Notes: generated from the letters alone by a model not told the origin. Shown: positions 1 to 6,494, numbered from the stretch's first letter. The stretch: DNA of 10,101 bases from Bacillota bacterium (GCA_023404715.1 JAEYAR010000026.1:1-10101), one strand, 5' to 3'. Numbers and translations: made by a program.

Positions 1-758
1 ACGCTGAGCGTCGCATTCTTATTGCGGTGAATCATCCTATGGCAGTTCGCGCAGAGGCAGACGAGGTCTGATTGCGGATCGGGCGCAGTCGGCTCGCCGG
101 CGAGGCTGAGCGGCTTTACGTGGTGTACCTCGACATAATGCCTGCCCAGCGGGCCGTAGAAGCGCTCGAAATTGAAGCCGCAGGCCTGGCAGGTCGTGCC
201 GTGGAGAGCGATGGCCGCCTCGCGATTGACCGGATTGCGCTCATAGCGGGTCGTGTAGATCTGGAGTCTCTTGCCCTCTTCTTTTGTAGACGCAGGCGAG
301 GCTGCATAGGAGGTGAGCGCTTCATCGATAGCCGCCAAAGGCGGCGCTTCGCTTAAATGCAGTTCCTCCATGGCTTGCGCCAGCTCGTCGCGCAATTTCC
401 ATTCAAAGTCGTTGCCTTCAACACAGTCTACATAGCGTCCGTAAAACGGGATGCTGAACTTGGATTGCTTACAATGGACTCCCTTTACCGTGAAGCGGTT
501 GAGGTGCTTGAGGATGCGCGTGGATAGCCCGTTGACGATACCGTTAAAGGGCGTGCCCTTGAGCGCAATCTGATACTTTTCCATGATCGCTTTATGGGTC
601 GCCCTATGGTCGGGCTCGTGATACCACTTGAGCACCATATCCATGGCGCTGCCGGTGAAGATGCGGGGGTCTTGCAGCATCTCCTTCCACTCGTCTACCG
701 TGATATCGATATCGACGTGGTAAGCGCCGTCTTTGTACGTCAATTCCAGCGTCTTCAT
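1..758 (-). CDS. HNH endonuclease (McrA-like / predicted HNH restriction endonuclease), C-terminus cut by window edge
   Basis: This is a putative DNA endonuclease of the HNH superfamily, cytoplasmic and probably restriction-type. I translated 252 residues from the ATG at 758-756; the frame is open to the window edge, so only the extreme C-terminus is missing. The C-terminal zinc-finger HNH module is complete. It has C190-x2-C193 followed by GFNFE and a YGPLG stretch, then EVHH (H212, H213), then C236-A-N-C239-H240-RMIHR. This layout is typical of predicted HNH restriction endonucleases related to McrA. Residues 1 to about 140 form a separate N-terminal region (ITVDEWKEMLQDPRIF, WYHEPDHRATHKAI), which I recall from similar Bacillota HNH proteins and which may give target or DNA recognition. 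An ACCTCC complement at 770-775 provides a GGAGGT ribosome binding site about 11 nt from the start. No methyltransferase partner is visible, so it could be a methyl-dependent or solitary nuclease. Family assignment is firm; the biological role is inferred. Confidence 0.9.
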   Translation of the reverse strand, partial: MKTLELTYKDGAYHVDIDITVDEWKEMLQDPRIFTGSAMDMVLKWYHEPDHRATHKAIMEKYQIALKGTPFNGIVNGLSTRILKHLNRFTVKGVHCKQSKFSIPFYGRYVDCVEGNDFEWKLRDELAQAMEELHLSEAPPLAAIDEALTSYAASPASTKEEGKRLQIYTTRYERNPVNREAAIALHGTTCQACGFNFERFYGPLGRHYVEVHHVKPLSLAGEPTAPDPQSDLVCLCANCHRMIHRNKNATLS

Positions 759-789
759 TTGCAGGTGTAACCTCCGTGTATGCGGGGCA

Positions 790-977
790 TTATGACAAAG
801 CGAGCATTTCAAGCAGATCTTCCAGGCCGCTCAACCGATAATCCGCAGCCCCGATGAATGCCGGGAACGCCCTCTCCAAAGATCGTCGTCCTTGCGCCCA
901 CCGGTTTCGTTTTCATAACGCATCAGTTCGCTTTGCCACAGCTTACATTGCGCGATGGCCTTTTGAATGAACGGATG
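790..977 (-). pseudogene. Frameshifted, 5'-truncated gene remnant (unidentified family)
   Basis: Directly after the TAG stop of the phosphorylase gene, the same frame continues as HPFIQKAIAQCKLWQSELMR and then YENETGGRKDDDL, and soon hits a stop. A shift of one base at about 875-880 restores a second protein-like stretch, ERAFPAFIGAADYRLSG, then LEDLLEMLALS, ending in TAA at 790-792. The two pieces join into about 62 residues of coherent, charged, helix-rich sequence. They look like the C-terminal end of a gene that lost its 5' part and gained a frameshift. No start codon or ribosome binding site supports separate expression. I do not recognise the family; the last residues resemble the end of several HAD-type hydrolases, but that is too weak to name. 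The remnant ends 31 nt before the HNH gene start on the same strand. Confidence 0.55.
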
Positions 978-1757
978 CTATAATTGCAATGCAAACATTA
1001 CCGCCTGCTTTACAAAATTTTCACGTATTTTTCTGAAGTCGGTATTTCCCCAGTTCCATGCCGTTTCATTTTCAGAAAGCGGATGCTTGTCAGAACATAA
1101 TAAGATTGAAACGGCAGGAATCGAATGGTACCGGCTTACGGATAAAAGAGCAGATGATTCCATATCCACCCCCACACATCCCTTTTCTCGCCAATAAGCC
1201 TCTTTGGCAAATGTTTGGCGATAAAATGCATCGCTGGTTACGGTGGGGTTTGTAGACACATTGAATTTACTGGAAAAATAAAACTTTGCTTTATTAAAAA
1301 GGAATACATCGGGTTCGGCAAATTGAATATCTTCAAAATAGTGAAATGAGGTGCCTTCTTCGCAGAACACTTTGTTTGGCACGATTACATCGCAAACATT
1401 GATATTGTCCGCAAAACCACCGCACATACCGACGATCACTATGCGTTTAGCGCCTAATGCCCGAATCGTTTCCAATGTGTCGACAGCAGCGGGAGCACCA
1501 TATCCGCCACGTGTAAAGCACACATGATTGTTGCCCTTGATAGCGATACATTGGGAATCTTCCAAAAAGCAAGGAAGTTTATCGAATAGTGTTACGGTTT
1601 CGTAACTTGTCTCTAATAACTTTAAAGCCATGCCTATCTCAAAAATTACACAGGTTTGTGGCAAAGAACCAGTATCTGCATGGATATGGCGGCTATGAAT
1701 ATGCTTTTCGGCGGTTATGACGGGTGCCGTGTTATCGTTAGAAAGTGTCCATTTCAT
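978..1757 (-). CDS. Nucleoside phosphorylase family protein (uridine phosphorylase-like)
   Basis: This is a putative cytoplasmic enzyme of the PNP/UDP phosphorylase (nucleoside phosphorylase-I) family, which cleaves nucleosides with phosphate to a base and ribose-1-phosphate. Its 259 residues match the usual length. Visible motifs are the phosphate-loop-like FTRGGYGAP (R83), the glycine-rich VGMCGG (109-114), EGTSFHY (134-140), the ribose-binding VDMESSAL (197-204, with M199 and E200), and SDKH (222-225) at the position of the base-contacting acid. This pattern is nearest to uridine phosphorylases and related hydrolases, but the first 40 residues are unusual and the substrate cannot be fixed. 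The start ATG at 1757-1755 has a purine-rich GCGAGGCGAA just upstream. The coding sequence is clearly A+T-richer than all its neighbours, with AAT, TTT and ATA codons common, which suggests horizontal acquisition. It is flanked by a gene remnant downstream and by a 98-nt gap upstream in which I see no terminator. Confidence 0.85.
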   Translation of the reverse strand: MKWTLSNDNTAPVITAEKHIHSRHIHADTGSLPQTCVIFEIGMALKLLETSYETVTLFDKLPCFLEDSQCIAIKGNNHVCFTRGGYGAPAAVDTLETIRALGAKRIVIVGMCGGFADNINVCDVIVPNKVFCEEGTSFHYFEDIQFAEPDVFLFNKAKFYFSSKFNVSTNPTVTSDAFYRQTFAKEAYWREKGCVGVDMESSALLSVSRYHSIPAVSILLCSDKHPLSENETAWNWGNTDFRKIRENFVKQAVMFALQL

Positions 1758-1855
1758 CCATTTCGCCTCGCAAAAAATAAAATTGGATTCGCATCGCTCT
1801 ACGCCAAAGAAGCCTAATCCTATGCAAAACTAAACGCCGCACGTCAGTCCGCCCG

Positions 1856-2770
1856 TCAAAACGGCGCCGCCCCGTCCTCCTCCATATCCGACCGCTGCAC
1901 GCAGTCGGCGGGCACGAAGCCGCGGGCGGGCTGGCCCAGGGCCGTGGTTTCGACGTAGGCCCAGCGCGCTTCGTTCACGTATTCGGACAGGTAGGTCACG
2001 TTCGTGCCCTCGGTCAGCGTTTCGAGCGCCTGATAGGTGGCGACGGGGTCGTCGGTCAGCGTGCAGCGGCGGGTGATGGAGGCCTCCGCATAGTCGAAAT
2101 GGAGCATCGGCGCGTTAATGCGATCATGAAAGTCGGCGCTGCTGGCGTAGCCTACGCGCACGTTGCCGCCGTTCGTCCAATACATGACCATGAGCCAGCC
2201 GTTTTCCCAACCGCCCGCGTAGATCGCGCCGTTCGTGCTCGCCATGGCCTTTCCGTTCGCCGCGCGATAGTAGCCCGTGCCCGGGCCGGAATAGACCTTC
2301 AGGCGCTGATCGGGCGCGAAGTACATCTGCGTGAAGGCGGAGAACGCGCCGTCGATCGGCGGTTCGTAGGAGACCGCGGGCAGGGGCTTGCCGTCCGGAT
2401 TGCGCGTGCCCAGCGCGCGCATCTCGGCGCGCACCTCCTTGACGAGGCGTTCGTTGCGCCATTCGACGTCCGTCATCAGATGCTCGTAGATATCCTGGTT
2501 GTCGTCGTACTGTTCGTTTTCGTGATACCAGGTCTGGGCGCGAAAATAGCTGTCGTATTTTTGCCCCGCGATGAAGTGATAGCCGTGGCGCGCGAAGATT
2601 TCGTTGAGGATGTAGCCCAGCGCATCGTACTGCCAATCCCACAGCTCCTCGCGCGTGAGCGCACGGGTATGGCTGTCCGGAATGATATAAAAATTGGAGG
2701 CGTACGCGGACGGCGCGAGGGATAGGCACAGGAGCAGGGCGCACAGGGCGGCGGGCAATCGCTTGAACAT
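1856..2770 (-). CDS. Secreted YARHG-domain protein with two SH3-like regions
   Basis: This is an exported protein of unknown function, 304 residues. Residues 1-24 form a clear Sec signal peptide (KR, a hydrophobic run of Ala/Leu/Cys, then SAYA before SNF), with likely cleavage after A24 and no lipobox. Residues about 26-100 match the YARHG domain: YIIPDSHTRALTREEL, then LNEIFARHGYHF (FARHG at 59-63), then YFRAQTWYHENE. That domain is common in extracellular or cell-envelope proteins of Bacillota. Residues about 150-215 (LKVYSGPGTGYYRAANG, then WENGWLMVMY) and about 232-292 (TLTDDPVATYQ, then ARWAYVE and ARGFVPADCV) look like two bacterial SH3-type repeats, suggesting cell-wall or peptide binding. 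An AAGGAG ribosome binding site sits upstream of the ATG at 2770-2768. The 54-nt gap to the ROK gene on the same strand, with no terminator seen, allows co-transcription. Confidence 0.87.
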   Translation of the reverse strand: MFKRLPAALCALLLCLSLAPSAYASNFYIIPDSHTRALTREELWDWQYDALGYILNEIFARHGYHFIAGQKYDSYFRAQTWYHENEQYDDNQDIYEHLMTDVEWRNERLVKEVRAEMRALGTRNPDGKPLPAVSYEPPIDGAFSAFTQMYFAPDQRLKVYSGPGTGYYRAANGKAMASTNGAIYAGGWENGWLMVMYWTNGGNVRVGYASSADFHDRINAPMLHFDYAEASITRRCTLTDDPVATYQALETLTEGTNVTYLSEYVNEARWAYVETTALGQPARGFVPADCVQRSDMEEDGAAPF

Positions 2771-2824
2771 GGCGGAGGATCTCCTTTTTCGACGAGATGG
2801 GGGAGGGGCGAATGGATAGCGCGC

Positions 2825-3928
2825 TCAGACGCGGACGGCGAAGCGCTTGATATAGTGGAGCGCCGCGCCCAGCGCGGAGGCCTCGTAGCGATGGTTACAC
2901 GGATACAGATCGTTGACGGCGGTTTCGAACGTATTGAGCTGCGCGGCGCGCCGGCGGATCTCATCCATGCGATCCCCCAGGTGCCCGCCGACATAACCGC
3001 CCAGCACGATAGGGCAGTCGAACGCCATGCGAAGGCTATTGAGCGCGATGCAGAGCGTATCTACGTAGGCGTCCCACGCTTCGCGGGCGACGGGATCCCT
3101 TGCGTCCAGTTGGAGGAAAAAGGTCTCTAGCCGCCCATCCGGCGCGAGAGAGGAGAGCGCGCTTGACGAGCAGTATGCATCCAGGCAGCCGAGCTTGCCA
3201 CAGTAGCACTGCCGGCCGCCCGGGTGCACGCACATATGGCCGAATTCGCCCGCACGGCGGTTCCCGCCGTGATACGCCCGGCCGCCGATGTAGATCGCCC
3301 CGCCGACGCTGCCGCTCAGCGACAGATATACGAGATCTTTCACCGCCACCTGACCGTGCACCTGCGCGGCCGCCGCGGCGTCCGCGTCGTTGAGGAGGAA
3401 GCAGGGAAAGGGGAGCTGCGCTTCCAATGGATCGATGGGCACATCCTGCAAGCCGAGCGCGTGCGAATCGAGAATGCGGCGCCCTTCGGCATCCACGATG
3501 GCGGGCATGGAGACGCCCGCGCCTAGAATGGACGTCTCCGCCAGGCCGTTGCCGAGCACCATCGCCCGCACCTCCTGCGCCAGCGCGCACAGATAGCCGT
3601 CATCCCATGAAAAGGGACGCTGGATGCGCCTGCTCGCCGCAATTTGGCCGCGCAGATCCAACAGCACCAGGCTGATATGCCCGCGCGTTACGTCGACGCC
3701 GACCGCGTGGTGCAGCCCGGCGTTGAGGCGCAGCGCGCGCGCCTTGCGCCCGCCGGTGGAGGCCAGCTCCCCGGCCTCCTTTACCAGGCCGCATTCTACG
3801 AGCTCGCCCGATGCCTTCAGCACCGTCGGCATGCTCAGCATAAGCGCCTGCGCAATTTCAGGGCGCGAAGCCAAATCACGCCCGCTGAGGTAGGCGAATA
3901 TCCGATTGCGCGCAGAGCGGTCGTTCAT
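2825..3928 (-). CDS. ROK-family transcriptional repressor (NagC/XylR type)
   Basis: This is a sugar-responsive DNA-binding regulator of 367 residues, about normal length for the family. Residues 1-70 are a winged helix-turn-helix (RPEIAQALMLSMPTVLKAS, then the wing STGGRKARALRL). The ROK domain follows: GVDVTRG (77-83) at the phosphate-loop position, LLNDADAAAAA (178-188) with D181 at the catalytic-base or sugar-binding position, and the ROK signature GEFGHMCVHPGG (227-238). The zinc motif CYCGKLGC (C241, C243, C248, with H231) comes next. The N-terminal HTH makes it a repressor rather than a sugar kinase. The start ATG at 3928-3926 is preceded by GGGAGGG at good spacing. It is divergent from the two dehydrogenase genes and probably controls them and itself. 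The effector sugar cannot be deduced. Confidence 0.93.
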   Translation of the reverse strand: MNDRSARNRIFAYLSGRDLASRPEIAQALMLSMPTVLKASGELVECGLVKEAGELASTGGRKARALRLNAGLHHAVGVDVTRGHISLVLLDLRGQIAASRRIQRPFSWDDGYLCALAQEVRAMVLGNGLAETSILGAGVSMPAIVDAEGRRILDSHALGLQDVPIDPLEAQLPFPCFLLNDADAAAAAQVHGQVAVKDLVYLSLSGSVGGAIYIGGRAYHGGNRRAGEFGHMCVHPGGRQCYCGKLGCLDAYCSSSALSSLAPDGRLETFFLQLDARDPVAREAWDAYVDTLCIALNSLRMAFDCPIVLGGYVGGHLGDRMDEIRRRAAQLNTFETAVNDLYPCNHRYEASALGAALHYIKRFAVRV

Positions 3929-3959
3929 AAAGAGCCCTCCCGTTTCTCCGGTTTTCTAA

Positions 3960-3988
3960 AATATATCGTTCGCGGAGGGGATTGACAA
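3960..3988 (-). promoter_or_regulatory. Predicted sigma-A promoter of the ROK regulator gene
   Basis: On the minus strand, TTGTCA (3988-3983) and TATATT (3965-3960) are separated by exactly 17 nt; each matches the consensus at 5 of 6 positions. The -10 lies about 31 nt upstream of the ROK start codon. The -35 overlaps that of the opposite promoter. Confidence 0.6.
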
Positions 3989-4010
3989 ATCCTTTTTTCT
4001 GCTGCACAAT
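3982..4010 (+). promoter_or_regulatory. Predicted promoter of the dehydrogenase pair
   Basis: A perfect TTGACA at 3982-3987 is followed after 17 nt by CACAAT (4005-4010), a weak -10 matching 4 of 6 positions. A better TATACT at 4010-4015 would need a 22-nt spacer. The weak -10 suggests that expression may be conditional. The first dehydrogenase starts at 4059. Confidence 0.5.
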
Positions 4011-4058
4011 ATACTTACATAAAGCCATCTAACAAAGTTTGCGAGGGGGAAGGTTATC

Positions 4059-5084
4059 ATGCTCAAGCAGGTCATGACGGCGCCGGGCGTCATCGAGTTT
4101 CAAGAGGTGGAAAAGCCTAAGGCAGGCCCGGGCCAGGCGCTCGTGCGCATCGAAAAAATCGGCATTTGCGGGTCCGACATCCACGTTTATCACGGCGAGC
4201 ACCCGTTCACAAGCTACCCGGTGACGCAGGGGCACGAGGTCTCCGGCGTCGTGGAGGCGCTGGGCGAGGGCGTCGGCGGCCTGCGCGTAGGGCAGAAGGT
4301 GACGATTCAGCCGCAGGTGGTCTGCGGCAAGTGCTACCCCTGCCGCCACGGCAAGTACAATTTATGCGAAGAGCTCAAGGTTATGGGCTTTCAGACGACG
4401 GGCGTCGCCTCACATTTCTTCGCGGTGGACGCGCAGAAGGTGACGCCCCTGCCGGAGGACATGACGCTCGACGACGGCGCGATGATCGAGCCGCTCGCCG
4501 TCGCGGTGCACGCGGTGCGCCAGGCGGGCGACGTGCGGGGCATGAAGATCGTGGTGCTCGGCGCGGGCCCGATCGGCAACCTGGTGGCGCAGACGGCGAA
4601 GGGCATGGGCGCGGCGGACGTGATGATCACCGACGTGAGCGACTGGCGGCTTGAGAAGGCCGCGCGCTGCGGCGTGGCGCACTGCGTAAACACGAAGAAG
4701 GAAGATTTGGGCGATGCGATTTTGAAGGCCTTCGGTCCCGACAAGGCGGACGTGATTTACGACTGCGCGGGCAACAACGTGACCATGGGCCAGGCGATAC
4801 GCTACGCGCGCAAGGGCTCGACCATCATCCTTGTGGCGGTCTTCGCGGGCCTGGCGCAGGTGGACCTGGCCGTGCTCAACGACCACGAGCTGGACCTGAA
4901 CACCACCATGATGTACCGCAGCGAGGACTATATGAAGGCCATCGAGCTGGTAAACGAGGGCCACGTGGCGCTTTCGCCCCTGGTGAGCTGCCACTTCGCC
5001 TTCCGGGACTATCTGGATGCGTACAAGTACATCGACGAGCACCGCGAGACGACGATGAAGGTCATCATCGACGTGCAGAAATGA
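4059..5084 (+). CDS. Zinc-dependent medium-chain alcohol/polyol dehydrogenase (first of pair)
   Basis: This is a putative NAD(P)-dependent oxidoreductase of the medium-chain dehydrogenase (MDR) superfamily, in the group of sorbitol/L-iditol, threonine and related polyol or sugar dehydrogenases. Its 341 residues are the standard length. The catalytic zinc ligands are visible as C37 (GICGSD), H59-E60 (GHE) and E144 (MIEPLAVAVHA). The structural zinc lobe is complete with C89, C92, C95 and C103. The Rossmann motif is GAGPIG (168-173), and the acidic D192 after the second strand (MITDVSDWR) points to NAD rather than NADP. A GAGGGGGAAGG ribosome binding site lies 6-7 nt before the ATG. The next dehydrogenase starts 12 nt after its stop, so the two are surely one operon. 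It is divergent from the ROK repressor. The substrate is unknown; an acyclic polyol, an inositol or a sugar acid are all possible. Confidence 0.93.
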   Translation: MLKQVMTAPGVIEFQEVEKPKAGPGQALVRIEKIGICGSDIHVYHGEHPFTSYPVTQGHEVSGVVEALGEGVGGLRVGQKVTIQPQVVCGKCYPCRHGKYNLCEELKVMGFQTTGVASHFFAVDAQKVTPLPEDMTLDDGAMIEPLAVAVHAVRQAGDVRGMKIVVLGAGPIGNLVAQTAKGMGAADVMITDVSDWRLEKAARCGVAHCVNTKKEDLGDAILKAFGPDKADVIYDCAGNNVTMGQAIRYARKGSTIILVAVFAGLAQVDLAVLNDHELDLNTTMMYRSEDYMKAIELVNEGHVALSPLVSCHFAFRDYLDAYKYIDEHRETTMKVIIDVQK

Positions 5085-5096
5085 GGGATACGCGAT

Positions 5097-6134
5097 ATGA
5101 AGGGCAGCTTTTTTCTGGGAAACGGCCGGTTTGAGGTGCGCGAGAAGGAGCTCGGCGCGCTCGGGCCGCGCGACGTGCTGATCCGCAATATGGCGGCGGG
5201 CGTATGCGGCACGGACGTGCATATCTATCACGGCGAGGAGGGCTCCGCGGCGGTGACGCCGCCGGTGATCCTCGGCCACGAGTACGCGGGCCTGGTCGAG
5301 GCGGTGGGCGAGGCCGTAACGGCGGTGGCGGTGGGCGAGCGCGTGACGGTGGACCCGAACATGTACTGCGGCCAATGCCCATACTGCCGCGCGGGCAAAA
5401 AGCAGCTCTGCGAGCGCATGGTCGCCGTGGGCGTGAATTTCGACGGCGGCTTTGCGCAGTATAGCGTCGTGCCGGAAGGGCAGTGCTTCAGGCTGAGCCC
5501 CGACCTACCCTACGAGGTCGGCGCGATGGCCGAGCCCATCGCCTGCTGCCTGCACGGCATCGACCTGGCGCAGATCCGCCCGGGCCAGCGGGTGCTGGTC
5601 ATCGGCGGCGGCGCGATCGGCCTGATTATGGCGCAGCTGGCGCGCCTTTCGGGCGCGGCGAGCGTGATCGTTAGCGAACCCATCGAGATGCGCCGCAAAA
5701 TCGCGATGGAGGTGGGCGCGGACGGCGCGATCGACCCCATCCACGAGGATGTGCGCGCGCGTTTTCAAGCGTTGACGGGCTGCGACGGCGCCGAGGTGGT
5801 CATCGAATGCGTCGGCAAGCCCGTCGCCGTGAAGCAGGCGGTCGAGGCGGCGGCGCCCGGCGCGATGCTGATGCTCTTCAGCGTGCCCAGCGTCGGCGCG
5901 ACGTACGACCTGCCGCTGTTCGACGTCTTCAAAAAGGAGCTGACGATTCGCGGTTCCATGGTCAACCCCGACACGCACGCGCGCGCCGTCGCGCTGCTCA
6001 ATGCGGGCAGGCTTCAAATTGAGCCGCTGATCACGCACCGCTTCCCGTTATCGGACGTAGAGGGCGCGATCAAGATGCAAATGAGCGCGGAATCGATCAA
6101 GGTGCTGGTGAAGCCCTGGGAGGATGCGCGCTAA
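5097..6134 (+). CDS. Zinc-dependent medium-chain alcohol/polyol dehydrogenase (second of pair)
   Basis: This is a second MDR-superfamily zinc dehydrogenase, 345 residues, clearly divergent from the first rather than a recent copy. Catalytic zinc ligands are C37 (GVCGTD), H61-E62 (LGHEYAG) and E146 (AEPIACCLHG). The structural zinc cysteines C91, C94, C97 and C105 are all present. The nucleotide-binding glycine motif is GGGAIG (170-175). The residue after the second Rossmann strand is E194 (VSEPIEMRR), again favouring NAD. The start ATG lies 12 nt after the stop of the upstream gene, with a GAGGG in the gap, so translation is probably coupled. It resembles sorbitol/xylitol- and L-threonine-type dehydrogenases. 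Having two such enzymes in one operon suggests two sequential or alternative oxidations of related polyols or sugars; that is inference. Confidence 0.92.
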   Translation: MKGSFFLGNGRFEVREKELGALGPRDVLIRNMAAGVCGTDVHIYHGEEGSAAVTPPVILGHEYAGLVEAVGEAVTAVAVGERVTVDPNMYCGQCPYCRAGKKQLCERMVAVGVNFDGGFAQYSVVPEGQCFRLSPDLPYEVGAMAEPIACCLHGIDLAQIRPGQRVLVIGGGAIGLIMAQLARLSGAASVIVSEPIEMRRKIAMEVGADGAIDPIHEDVRARFQALTGCDGAEVVIECVGKPVAVKQAVEAAAPGAMLMLFSVPSVGATYDLPLFDVFKKELTIRGSMVNPDTHARAVALLNAGRLQIEPLITHRFPLSDVEGAIKMQMSAESIKVLVKPWEDAR

Positions 6135-6153
6135 GGCGAACAAAGGGAAAAAG

Positions 6154-6207
6154 GCATGAGACTCGGCCTATTTAGAACCGGATTCTAAATAAGCCGAGTC
6201 TTTATGC
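6154..6207. terminator. Long hairpin after the dehydrogenase operon, possible bidirectional terminator
   Basis: Arms 6159-6177 and 6183-6201 pair over 19 positions with one C/A mismatch (C6168/A6192) around the loop CCGGA. Pairing can continue through GCAT (6154-6157) with ATGC (6204-6207). On the plus strand only TTT follows, so it is a weak terminator there. On the minus strand a T-run (CTTTTT) follows a few bases beyond the stem. Confidence 0.55.
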
Positions 6208-6226
6208 GAAAGCCCGCCGGTCATTC

Positions 6227-6258
6227 ATGCGCGCCGTGCACCGGCGCGCATCTTTTTT
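6227..6258 (+). terminator. Intrinsic terminator of the dehydrogenase operon
   Basis: A perfect 10-bp GC-rich stem (ATGCGCGCCG at 6227-6236 with CGGCGCGCAT at 6242-6251), a 5-nt loop TGCAC, and then C plus six T form a classic rho-independent terminator for plus-strand transcription. It lies about 90 nt after the second dehydrogenase. Confidence 0.88.
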
Positions 6259-6382
6259 ACGCCATTTCATCCGCCCTGGCGCCGATGACGATGATCAGCA
6301 TTTGGTTACCTCGCCGGACGGCCTGGTGGACGACGCGCAGCCCGGCGGCTTTCAGCTTGATTTTCAAACTTCCAGTGGACCG
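6257..6382 (-). pseudogene. RelE/ParE-type toxin C-terminal remnant
   Basis: Read on the minus strand, this stretch gives GSLKIKLKAAGLRVVHQAV, then RRGNQMLIIVIGARADEMA and a TAA stop at 6257-6259. It aligns by eye with the last part of RelE toxins (in E. coli RelE: KIKLRSSGYRLVYQV, a hydrophobic strand, then GKRE). The frame stays open upstream but no longer looks like RelE, no start or ribosome binding site fits, and the tail after the GKR position is shortened. The 5' half and any antitoxin gene are missing; promoter DNA of the LacI gene now lies there. It is probably a dead toxin-antitoxin fragment. Together with the flanking hairpins and promoter, it accounts for the otherwise gene-free stretch 6135-6494. 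Confidence 0.6.
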
Positions 6383-6413
6383 TATGTCAGCACACAATTT
6401 TTTTGCGCCCCTC

Positions 6414-6442
6414 TTGACAAAACATCCGCTTGCCTTTATACT
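6414..6442 (+). promoter_or_regulatory. Strong sigma-A promoter of the LacI-GH31-transporter operon
   Basis: A perfect TTGACA (6414-6419) is separated by a 17-nt spacer from TATACT (6437-6442, 5 of 6). Transcription would start at about 6449, inside the adjacent inverted repeat and about 45 nt before the LacI-family gene. Confidence 0.85.
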
Positions 6443-6444
6443 TG

Positions 6445-6460
6445 ACTTAAAGGTTTAAGT
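6445..6460. promoter_or_regulatory. Putative LacI-family operator (autoregulation)
   Basis: ACTTAAAGGTTTAAGT is a perfect 7-bp inverted repeat around GG. It begins 2 nt after the -10 and covers the expected transcription start, an ideal place for repression by the regulator encoded just downstream. The centre is GG rather than the CG usually preferred by LacI-family proteins, so the assignment is a strong inference and not proof. Confidence 0.7.
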
Positions 6461-6494
6461 TATAAAGAAATGATGTTCGATTTGAGGATAATGC

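Noticed and set aside
1591..1606. Inverted repeat GTTACGGTTTCGTAAC in the phosphorylase gene
   Set aside because: The arms are only 6 bp, it lies inside coding sequence, it has no second copy in the window, and it is unrelated to any regulator here.
790..1757. Phosphorylase plus downstream tail as a single read-through or recoded protein
   Set aside because: The phosphorylase ends at the usual family length before the TAG, and the tail itself contains a frameshift, so recoding is not needed to explain it.
2099..2725. Plus-strand open frame of about 208 codons opposite the YARHG gene
   Set aside because: The minus-strand gene has a signal peptide, the YARHG motif and a ribosome binding site; the plus frame has none of these.
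4027..4045. CTAACAAAGTTTG near the dehydrogenase promoter, resembling part of a xyl-type ROK operator
   Set aside because: Only a partial half-site is present without a matching second half; too weak to call an operator.
4410..5375. Minus-strand open frame of about 321 codons opposite the dehydrogenases
   Set aside because: It is a shadow of two genes with complete zinc and Rossmann motifs; its composition (many His, Arg, Val, Ala) is typical of reverse-strand translation.
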